Source of the DNA: Bacteroidales bacterium UBA5206
Lineage (GTDB): Bacteria > Bacteroidota > Bacteroidia > Bacteroidales > Tenuifilaceae
Assembly (NCBI GenBank): GCA_002412705.1
Contig: DHVO01000035.1
Coordinates: 1 to 36,514, forward strand
Length of the DNA: 36,514 bases
Direction: 5' to 3'
This document shows, piece by piece, positions 18,201 to 22,655 of the stretch. The position numbers were made by a program, and so were the translations under genes. The notes beneath the pieces were generated by a model. That model worked only from the letters and a program-made list of their open reading frames with translations, did not search any database and was not told where the DNA came from. Each line of letters opens with the position of its first letter. Position 1 is the stretch's first letter.

Positions 18201-19492
18201 GTTTTATAAAGGATACCTTTACGGTTAAGGGACCTGCTGATTTTGATATTGATATGGTGCTTGACCTTCCGCTATGTAAGGAGTGGGATCCGAAGGTAGA
18301 TGAGGCCTTTATAAGGTCTAACCTAGGTACCGTTTCAATTAACAATGTAACGGGTTCCTATGTAGCTGGTAGCGACTCTCTTCTATACACGCTTAAGTAC
18401 CATAGAGGTTTCGATTATGAGACAATAGCATCATCGTGGCAGAAAGAGCCTGCAACAGTATATGTAAAGGATAGCATTGTGGCGGGTAACTACCTACTTG
18501 TAGTTCAGGATAGCGCTGGTTGCGAGTACAACAATGAGTTTTATGTAGGCTATAAATCTCAGGTGGACTTTAGCGCTGGTGATCCTGTTGAGAACCACTG
18601 CTACGCTGCAGCGTTAACACTTGCTCCAGAAGGGCTTGGAGGGCTTCAAGATGAAGACGTTATAACGTGGAGTTCCTTAACTTACTTTAATCATGATGGT
18701 ACAACTTGGACTTCCCAGAATCTTAGTCCTGTGGTTTATCCTACCCAAACGGGCTATTTTGTTCTAACGCTAAGGTCGCAATTCAACCCTGCATACGGAA
18801 ATGTTTGTATCGATAGGGACTCTGTTGAGGTATCTGTTAGACCAGATATAGGCATATACATTCCAGGTTCAGTTTCAATTGTTCAGGATGATGTTATCAA
18901 TATTCTTGCTAAAACCCATTATAAGATTAGTGTAGCAACATTAAGTACTGAAAGCATGATTTACAGTTGGAAAGCAGATACTCTTTTTGTAGAAGATCCA
19001 AGTCACATTGAGGATAATTATAAATTGATATTTGTTGAGGATAAAAAGGGAATGGAGAACTATTTAAGAAGTAATCTAGGTGAAGAGTGGGTGATATCTG
19101 AGAGAAAGGATGGAAAAACCGAGATCTACTTTAGAACAGTTATTACAGCAATAGATGAGCTTGGTTGTCAGGATACGTTAACGCTTAAAACCCTAGTGGT
19201 AGATAAAATCCGTATTCCTAATGTATTTACGCCAAATGGTGATGGTAAAAACGATACGTGGATTGTTCCAAGGGAATACCTATTCCCCAACATGGAGGTA
19301 GAGGTGTTTAACCGCTGGGGATCGCCTGTTTGGGTTGGTTCTGGTGATGATTTGGCCAAGGGCTGGGATGGAAGAACCAAGGGTGGTAACGAGTTACCTG
19401 TTGGAACATACTACTACGTAATTAAGTACAATGCACCTTCCGAAAGCGGAAAGTGGGATCCAATAACGGGTTCTATTACAATAATAAGATAG
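9206..19492 (+). CDS. Giant SprB-like surface adhesin with T9SS type B sorting domain
   Basis: The product is 3428 residues. In order: signal peptide 1-32 (ending VSAQ); three Ig/PKD-like modules at about 33-289; nine tandem repeats of 93-94 residues at 290-1128; 23 SprB-type modules of about 82 residues at 1129-3011, each with a C.G...G.I...GG..P...YS core and an NGC near the end; a degenerate module and non-repeat region at about 3012-3333; and a type B sorting domain at about 3334-3428 (NVFTPNGDGKNDTW, FNRWGSPVW, GWDG, LPVGTYYYVI). Such proteins cross the outer membrane by T9SS. SprB of Flavobacterium johnsoniae is the moving gliding adhesin. Whether this organism glides cannot be told from the window. 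The frame is intact over 10 kb. The PorP/SprF gene follows after a terminator hairpin. Confidence 0.95.
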   Translation: MKNISSKIKGLVPFLLLQILLVVFSANRVSAQLSVTVTSSTGTDQVCQGTNATLTANAENGVGDPSGYSYVWSVTSGDPSILGGTITYIAIINTSAAPGLYTLRCDVTDDDSNTAWDELTIEILQSPTASISAGGATTFCDGNSVLLSAVTDPTYTYQWRRGASDIAGAINSDYAATITGTYRARVTSSDNGCSKLSNSIPVTVNALPSVTASNDGPVCYNGTINLTASPNGLVSYNWSSNSATPYASSDQNPSITNITPDYSGDYTVTVQDANGCVNTSVTSVLVYDDVLGGTIGTNQTVCYNGDPIAFTNDVSPSGGDGVWTYTWQYQIGAGPWTPIVGADQLTYDVPAGITQTTSYRRIASNGCSTANSNTITVTVYAQLNGGTVTADQEICYGEIPAAFTSTAAPSGGDGAWVYSWESKVGAGSWTPIASTNSLTYAVPAGLTETTMYRRAATNGCGTVYSNELTVTVNADLNGGTIGSDQSVCYGGDPIAFTDDVSPSGGRGVWTYSWESKVGAGMWTPIAGTNSLTYDVPVGITETTMYRRGATNTCGTIYSNEITVTVYNQMLGGTIAGNQSLCYDSDPAAITSTVAPSGGNGPWTYAWEYQVNCAGPWIPIAGSSGLTYDPPANQIETRCYRRVATNSCGTVYSNTVTITIYAMLDGGTVAANQTICYNGDPAAFSSIAAASGGNGAWTYAWESKVGAGAWTPIGGATAVTYDVPAGITETTMYRRVGTNSCGIAYSNELTVTVDDEILGGTIAANQSVCYAGDPAAFTNAVSPSGGTGAWTYSWESKTGAGLWTPIAGTNSLTYDVPVGIIENTMYRRYASNLCGSAYSNELTITVYPEMNGGTIGSAQNVCFGGDPAAFTSSIAPSGGNGSWTYSWESRVGAGAWTPIAGTNSLTYNVPAGIAATTDYRRAATNSCGTVYSNTVTVTVTSALNNNTIASNQLICSGSIPSLLDGAAPTGGTGAYAYQWQSSTVGSSGPFSNISGATTEDYQPAALTQTTWYQRIVTSGPCTDISNVIEVTVNQPIANNTISAAQTICYNTAPAQLAGSVPTNGNGVYLYQWEMSTVGAAGPFAPIGGATLQNYQPGALTQNTWYRRLVTSAPCSDNISNVVMITVSSEITLAFTTTAPLCSGGATGTATVNPSGGILPYTYSWATTPVQTGQTATGLTPGTYTVTVSDNNSCAVSGDATVVDAIPVTFNPETVTDVTGCFGNTNGAISISVTGGTSPYTYTLYNNGAFVATQSQPLGTPANFTSLAASTQYVVEVVDANGCGPVASGVITVNQPALLEFTYTKVDLSCYGDNSGEIHFTATGGTPPYQYSINNGITWSGSPDFTGLSGANYSLRVRDANGCLTVRQLVKLNQPAQLFSDGGTWEDVTTCSGDNTGSITVVPGGGVPPYQYSINGGTTWQTSGIFPNLFAGTYTIIVEDASGCSINVGPITINEPDPIDIISVDITNVTTCWYNNNGEIFIWAMGGTGDLEFSIDGGINYQLDPLFENVTVGTYSIYVRDANGCGKYAGDYTVTGPPEIVVNTLNITNVTCSGAANGEIDATAAGGTGALTYSIDGITYQGTGLFTGLTAGTYTLYVRDANGCILTQSVEITQPLPLFFDTQSATNITCFGLADGTITLTATGGTAPYEYSIDGGATFGNPSGIYSGLSAGNYNVAVRDASGCITNGSTLSIIEPAVISISSTSSQNRLCFGDTNGAITVEAIGGTGALTYTLINSSLVPIETNTTGIFTNVLPDTYTVNVDDENGCGPISTGPFTITEPAQLVIDSESSTDITCNNANDGTITIASLGGTAPITYNLYTGAGVLLLPQVDNGAFAGLAGGDYYVEVTDANGCGPVTSSTFTIVNPDALLIDTETVTDITCAGLNDGTITVTITGGTTPFTYNLYNSVPALVASNGTGVFTGLSADSYTVEVVDGSGCPSVTSNVLTVSEPTTVLLTTNLTHISCNGQNDGEIEVVASGGNPPYTFTLYDNAMNLLATNTVGVFAGLSGGDYSVEVNDGNACGVVSTGIVTINEPALLTITTFENDLSCNGDASGSILVVAGGGTAPYEYSFDNGVTFGPSNNATGLNGGDYNVVVRDANGCEAFAVVNIFEPDPLTLSLTGFDLSCAGAIPADGRIIATSTGGTSSSTTPKLFRLDGGFWQTSGIFNGVAAGLHTVEVVDANSCLESASITINEPLPISIASVTSTDPTCNTFGTITVVANGGTGTLTYTLIPGGATSTDGTFTGLGEGTYTVEVTDQNGCGPETSAPITISSPSTITITSVDIVDATGCFGDSNGQITINATGGTGALRYSIDGGLNYVATNVFTGLAGGNYTVVVNDDADCPQTQLVAVGQPAELVIDNVFFSHVTAPGADDGVIIVVASGGTGTLTYNLYNTLNVLVSSNTVGEFNNLQAGTYYVQVVDDNGCTVTTANIALSQIELVLIPTHISCNGAGDGRIDLTINGGTAPYTIRWEGPSGTLPAFDDQYAATGLAPGIYTVTVTDNIGAVAQNSVTIDEPAAITFDVLDVTIPSCNGVSDATINAVALGGNGGYTYELLDINGLLVSQNGIGLFTALPSGFYTLNVTDALGCSTSTTVIVDDPEPLTIVNADVIHPTTPAASDGSITVTALGGSGLLTYDLFNAANVLQASNTTGIFTGLSAGIYYVVVTDVNGCNATSENITLSGMSINVDITDVSCNGGSDGGLNIVIAGATPPVQITLYYIDEAVEIVGYDYNNAARTLKAGQYLITVTDASGKVVTQQVEITQPQPLVVALGAITEPQCAGFAGDGTVEFIITGGTAPYTITWDNGTYSSVGTIATGVIGGTHNFVITDANGCTAEVLDVNIAEPTPIVFQNITMFNPPCNGDATGIVEVVVTGGTGTLTYNLVNGATNETNNTGLFINLTAGTYTLTVTDGNGCSVSPDERITLTEPTPLQIAFSRNIGEFSDSVKCPYDKTAYVTALPSGGTPDYSYYWSNGEASHSIANLGKGDYVFFLRDANGCFIKDTFTVKGPADFDIDMVLDLPLCKEWDPKVDEAFIRSNLGTVSINNVTGSYVAGSDSLLYTLKYHRGFDYETIASSWQKEPATVYVKDSIVAGNYLLVVQDSAGCEYNNEFYVGYKSQVDFSAGDPVENHCYAAALTLAPEGLGGLQDEDVITWSSLTYFNHDGTTWTSQNLSPVVYPTQTGYFVLTLRSQFNPAYGNVCIDRDSVEVSVRPDIGIYIPGSVSIVQDDVINILAKTHYKISVATLSTESMIYSWKADTLFVEDPSHIEDNYKLIFVEDKKGMENYLRSNLGEEWVISERKDGKTEIYFRTVITAIDELGCQDTLTLKTLVVDKIRIPNVFTPNGDGKNDTWIVPREYLFPNMEVEVFNRWGSPVWVGSGDDLAKGWDGRTKGGNELPVGTYYYVIKYNAPSESGKWDPITGSITIIR
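10073..12589 (+). repeat. Nine tandem 279-282 bp coding repeats in the adhesin gene
   Basis: Unit starts are 10073, 10352, 10631, 10910, 11192, 11471, 11750, 12029 and 12308, all in frame. The first seven are close copies with the pattern GGTI..NQ.VCY.GDPAAFT, then SWESKVGAG.WTPIAGTNS, then YRR.ATN.CG..YSN. The last two are diverged (TVGSSGPF or TVGAAGPF in the middle). Eight units have two cysteines in conserved places; the fourth has four. Copies differ at many synonymous sites, so they are not recent duplicates. Confidence 0.95.
12590..18238 (+). repeat. 23 tandem SprB-type modules in the adhesin gene
   Basis: About 1883 residues divide into 23 modules averaging 82 residues (about 246 bp). 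Each has a first cysteine in a TCxG or SCNG context, a central GGTxPYxYS-like core, an xGxYxVxVxDxNGC end and an xPx linker. All but four have exactly one cysteine at each of the two positions. The exceptions are two adjacent pairs starting at 16271 and 17009. The module pattern matches the SprB repeat family as I know it. Confidence 0.9.
19205..19489 (+). other. T9SS type B C-terminal sorting domain of the adhesin
   Basis: The last 95 codons encode the gliding-motility-associated C-terminal domain. Landmarks are IPNVFTPNGDGKND at its start, VEVFNRWGSPVW in the middle, then GWDG, GGNELPVGTYYYVI and the final GSITIIR strand. In known systems this domain is recognised by the T9SS translocon. 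Type B domains usually depend on a PorP/SprF-like partner, which is the next gene. Confidence 0.93.
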
Positions 19493-19500
19493 TTTTACCT

Positions 19501-19540
19501 CCCAGGCAGGTTGGTTAAACCATTGCTGCCTGGGTGGTTT
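19501..19540 (+). terminator. Hairpin between the adhesin and porP/sprF genes
   Basis: CCCAGGCAG (19501-19509) pairs exactly with CTGCCTGGG (19526-19534) and a GGTTTTT tract follows. It starts 9 bases after the adhesin stop. It may only partly stop transcription, giving less PorP/SprF than adhesin mRNA, or the next gene may have its own promoter. Confidence 0.75.
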
Positions 19541-19575
19541 TTGGGGTTTGTTACTTCAACTTTTGCCCGATAGTT

Positions 19576-20529
19576 ATGAGTAAAATTATGAATATGAAAA
19601 GGTTTTGTGGAGCAATGGTGCTGTTAATGGTATTGCAAATTAGCGTTAAGGCGCAGCAGATACCGCACTTTACACACTATATGTTCAACACCTATACAAG
19701 CAATCCAGCGGTTGCGGGTACATTCAATTTCTATCAAATTAGGTACAATAACCGCTTCCAGTGGGTGGGAATGACCGATGCTCCTCAAACGTATCTGGTT
19801 AGCGCCTATGGCCCCCACTCATCAAAGGATATGGGTTTTGGTGGCTATTTGTATAGCGATATTACTGGACCAACCAGTCGTTTGGGAGCAAACTTCTCTT
19901 ACGCATATAACATGCCTATAGATGATATGTACCGTATTTCTGGGGGTATATCGTTGGGGTTTATGCAGTATAAGGTGGATGGCTCAAGGCTGGATCTTGG
20001 TGATTTTGAAAACACCTGGAGCGACGATGCTGCAGTGCTTAGCGCATTGGAACCCTCCTTTACTCCCGATGCCTCTGTTGGGTTCTACCTATACTCCACG
20101 CAGCTTTTTGTTGGTCTATCGGCGCATCAGCTCTTTGGACAAAAGGTGAGCCTTGTTCCCGATAACGAGCAGACCAAAGCGTATGGAATAAACAGGCTTC
20201 GCCAGCACTTTATGCTTACTGGTGGTTACAAAATCTTCCTTAATAGGGATTATGCCATTGAACCATCGGCTATGATAAAGTATATGGTTAAAAGCCCATT
20301 GCAATTTGAGGTGAATGGGAAAATAACCTATAGTCCTCCTCGCGGGCAAGAGGTTTGGGCTGGATTATCGGTACGCTGGCAAGATGCCGTGGCGCTGCTA
20401 ATAGGTATCAACTATAACAAAAAGTATATGTTTGGATACTCATTCGACTACAGCTACACTGGCATTAGAAAGTACCAAAGTGGAACCCATGAGATTATGA
20501 TTGGGGTAATGTTCGATAAGCTGAAGTAG
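19576..20529 (+). CDS. PorP/SprF family T9SS outer-membrane protein
   Basis: The product is 317 residues from the ATG at 19576. A signal peptide (MKRFCGAMVLLMVLQISVKAQQ from the third Met) leads into the PorP/SprF signature: QIPHFTHYMFNTYTSNPAVA, then RYNNRFQWVG, DAPQTYLVSAYGP and MGFGGYLYSDITGP. A beta-barrel-like C-terminal half ends in HEIMIGVMFDKLK. SprF is required for surface delivery of SprB in Flavobacterium, and PorP-like proteins hold type B cargo at the outer membrane. Pairing with the adhesin just upstream fits that role. A longer frame from GTG at 19534 is rejected because it starts inside the terminator stem. A start at 19594 is equally possible. Confidence 0.93.
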   Translation: MSKIMNMKRFCGAMVLLMVLQISVKAQQIPHFTHYMFNTYTSNPAVAGTFNFYQIRYNNRFQWVGMTDAPQTYLVSAYGPHSSKDMGFGGYLYSDITGPTSRLGANFSYAYNMPIDDMYRISGGISLGFMQYKVDGSRLDLGDFENTWSDDAAVLSALEPSFTPDASVGFYLYSTQLFVGLSAHQLFGQKVSLVPDNEQTKAYGINRLRQHFMLTGGYKIFLNRDYAIEPSAMIKYMVKSPLQFEVNGKITYSPPRGQEVWAGLSVRWQDAVALLIGINYNKKYMFGYSFDYSYTGIRKYQSGTHEIMIGVMFDKLK

Positions 20530-20551
20530 AGAATTTTTTATTGCCATATAG

Positions 20552-20587
20552 AATCTCAATCCCACCTCGGGGTTGAGATTTTTTTTA
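20552..20587 (+). terminator. Intrinsic terminator after porP/sprF
   Basis: AATCTCAATCCC (20552-20563) pairs with GGGGTTGAGATT (20569-20580) with one G:T pair and loop ACCTC. A run of eight T follows from 20579. This is a strong rho-independent terminator on the plus strand. Confidence 0.9.
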
Positions 20588-20621
20588 ACCTCTAGGCGAC
20601 TAATCAATCTGTTAATGCAAT

Positions 20622-20647
20622 AAAAAAACCGCAGCATAGCACTGCGG
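20622..20647 (-). terminator. Intrinsic terminator after lspA
   Basis: On the minus strand CCGCAG (20647-20642) pairs with CTGCGG (20634-20629) around a 7-base loop, followed by seven T (plus-strand A run at 20622-20628). It lies 35 bases past the lspA stop and faces the porP/sprF terminator. Confidence 0.88.
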
Positions 20648-20681
20648 TCTGTATTATGTATTGTTGGCCTTTTTGATTAGC

Positions 20682-21296
20682 CTATTTCTTATCCTCGTGG
20701 AAAAGCGCCTTGCGCTGGAACAGCAGTAGGTAGGCAACACCAATTGTTATGGCAGAATCGGCAATGTTAAATACTGGGCGGAAAAACTCAAATTCATTGC
20801 CACCTACAAAGGGAATCCAGTTAGGCCAGGTGGTCTTAATAATTGGGAAGTAGAACATATCTACCACTCGCCCGTGAAGGAACGTGGCGTAACCACCCTC
20901 GGCAGGGAAAAGGGTAGCTGGACCAAAGTACGACTCATTGAAAATTAAACCGTAAAATGCGCTGTCGATAATGTTTCCAATGGCTCCCGCAAAAATTAGT
21001 GAAACGCCCATTACCAGCCCAACAGGGGCTTTATGCTTAATTAGGTAGCGAATAAAAAAGCCAATGCCAATAACGGCTACAATACGGAATAGGCTAAGGA
21101 ATAGCTTTCCGTATTTCCCCCAAAACTCAATGCCAAATGCCATCCCGTTGTTCTCGGTAAAATGGATAAGGAACCAGTTCCCAAATACGCTGAACTCCTG
21201 TCCAAGCGTCATGTGAGTTTTTATCCAGAGCTTTAGCACCTGGTCTATGAGGAGAACCAATGCAATTAGTAGTATCGATTTCTTAGTTGTTGACAT
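20682..21296 (-). CDS. lspA: Lipoprotein signal peptidase (signal peptidase II)
   Basis: This 204-residue inner-membrane aspartyl protease cleaves the signal peptide of lipid-modified prolipoproteins. Four hydrophobic helices are visible. Conserved parts are DQVLK near 18-22, FTENNGMAFG near 46-55, GAIGNIIDSAFYG near 104-116, HGRVVDMFYF near 141-150 and FNIADSAITIG near 177-187. Asp146 and Asp180 sit where the catalytic pair lies in the family. The 30 or so residues between GNIID and VVD are longer than in E. coli, as is common in Bacteroidota. The start is preceded by AAAGGAAAGC, an unusually good ribosome binding site for this window. A near-match -7 box TATATTTA lies upstream. Confidence 0.96.
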   Translation of the reverse strand: MSTTKKSILLIALVLLIDQVLKLWIKTHMTLGQEFSVFGNWFLIHFTENNGMAFGIEFWGKYGKLFLSLFRIVAVIGIGFFIRYLIKHKAPVGLVMGVSLIFAGAIGNIIDSAFYGLIFNESYFGPATLFPAEGGYATFLHGRVVDMFYFPIIKTTWPNWIPFVGGNEFEFFRPVFNIADSAITIGVAYLLLFQRKALFHEDKK

Positions 21297-21648
21297 GCTT
21301 TCCTTTTTGTAAAATTGAGCGTAAATATAGTGTTCTAAGTTGAAAGTTGGAAAAACTTATTGAGGTTTAGATTTATTGCTACACACTTAAGGTTTGCTTG
21401 GGAATCATCCATCAAAAAGAGTTTATTTACAAACAGTACCGCTTACTAGCAAGCACATTAGCTTATGTTGCACCTTATAGCCGCAAGGCTGTTTATTGCT
21501 GGTTGGTGTGTACCTAATTATTAATCCATCATACATAAAGGGTTTTAATAAAAGCAAACAGAAAGGATAAGTTGCATCACCTAAATCGTATTTCACAATT
21601 GGGCATTCTTTACTAAATTGCGGCACAAAAAAATAAGGCCGCGAAAGT
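21297..21648. other. 352-base divergent intergenic region between lspA and the ROK kinase
   Basis: This should hold the promoters of both divergent genes. I see the lspA-side TATATTTA box near 21325. There is also a small hairpin near 21477-21492, with stem ATAGCC/GGCTGT and a GCAA tetraloop. No ORF with protein-like composition is visible, and no riboswitch class is recognised. Confidence 0.6.
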
Positions 21649-22605
21649 ATGGTTGATGTAGTAGCGGGTATCGATATAGGTGGTACCAATACAGTAATAG
21701 GGCTTGTAAACAGGGAAGGAGACTGCATTTCGGAGGTTTCATTGCCAACTCAAGCAGAGAATAGCTTTACCGATTATTTGGCAAACATTGTATCCAAAAT
21801 AGATGGATTGGTTCAAGCCACTAATGGTACAGTATCGGTAAAAGGCATTGGTATTGGTGCTCCAAACGGATCGTATAACCTTGGTGCTATAGTAGATGCG
21901 CCCAACCTAAAGTGGAAGGGTATCCTCCCCATATGCCGCGAGCTTAAGCAGCGTACAAAGCTCCCCGTTGCGCTAACCAACGACGCCAATGCTGCTGCCG
22001 TGGGCGAAATGCTTTTTGGCGAAGCCAAAGGGATGAACGATTTTATTGTGATAACCCTTGGTACGGGATTAGGTAGTGGAATTATTTCTAACGGGAAGCT
22101 GGTAATTGGCCACGATGGCTTTGCTGGCGAAATGGGTCATACCGTTGTTAAGCCGTTTGGACGCCAGTGCGGCTGCGGAAAAAGAGGATGCTTGGAAACC
22201 TATGTTTCGGCTACAGGTATTTGTCGTACCGTGTACAAGCTCTTGGCATCGAGCAATCAGCCTAGCGTGCTAAGAAGCATTAGCTTTGATAAGCTAACCT
22301 CAAAAATGATTACCGAAGCAGCGCAGAAGGGCGACCCCATTGCCCGCGAGGCATTTGAATATACCGGGCGCATTCTGGGCACTAAGCTCTCCGATGCCGT
22401 TGCTTTTTTTAGCCCCGAAGCCATTTTTCTTTTTGGTGGGTTGAGTAAGGCTGGCGATCTTATCCTAGATCCAACCAAACGCCACATGGAGGAGAATATG
22501 TTCCCTGTTTTTCGAAATAAGGTTAAGATTATTCCTTCGGGATTAAACGGGAAAAATGCAGCGGTTATGGGTGCTGCAGCGCTTATTTGGCAAGACTTGG
22601 AGTAA
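21649..22605 (+). CDS. ROK family sugar kinase (glucokinase-like)
   Basis: This 318-residue cytoplasmic kinase has the ROK pattern. The ATP-binding motif is GIDIGGTNTVIGL (residues 7-19). The catalytic region has LTNDANAAAVGE with the likely catalytic base Asp112. A second phosphate motif is LGTGLGSGII near 137-146. The zinc and sugar-binding signature is GEMGH (His164) with CGCGKRGCLE (Cys174, Cys176, Cys181). Glucose is the most common substrate of this branch in Bacteroidota, but N-acetyl sugars or mannose cannot be excluded. The gene is monocistronic, with a shared terminator hairpin at its end. Confidence 0.9.
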   Translation: MVDVVAGIDIGGTNTVIGLVNREGDCISEVSLPTQAENSFTDYLANIVSKIDGLVQATNGTVSVKGIGIGAPNGSYNLGAIVDAPNLKWKGILPICRELKQRTKLPVALTNDANAAAVGEMLFGEAKGMNDFIVITLGTGLGSGIISNGKLVIGHDGFAGEMGHTVVKPFGRQCGCGKRGCLETYVSATGICRTVYKLLASSNQPSVLRSISFDKLTSKMITEAAQKGDPIAREAFEYTGRILGTKLSDAVAFFSPEAIFLFGGLSKAGDLILDPTKRHMEENMFPVFRNKVKIIPSGLNGKNAAVMGAAALIWQDLE

Positions 22606-22611
22606 GATAGC

Positions 22612-22654
22612 CTTGCAATTGGGTTGATAAGCGTTCGCATATCAACCCAGCAAG
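22612..22654. terminator. Bidirectional hairpin between convergent genes
   Basis: GGGTTGAT (22621-22628) pairs exactly with ATCAACCC (22641-22648). GCG/CGC pairs inside, and CTTGC (22612-22616) with GCAAG (22650-22654) extends the outside. It fills the 50-base gap between the ROK kinase stop and the Na/Pi transporter stop, so it probably ends both transcripts. Confidence 0.75.
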
Positions 22655-22655
22655 T

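Noticed and set aside
10073..18238. CRISPR array or non-coding satellite
   Set aside because: The repeats are 246-282 bases long, in frame and translated into Ig/SprB modules with diverged synonymous sites; no short identical repeats with unique spacers exist.
19534..19575. GTG start that would lengthen the PorP/SprF protein by 14 residues
   Set aside because: The GTG overlaps the last base of the terminator stem, and the added residues precede a good signal peptide that starts at a later Met.
22257..22640. 127-codon minus-strand ORF opposite the ROK kinase
   Set aside because: It is an antisense shadow of a conserved kinase C-terminus and crosses the terminator hairpin.
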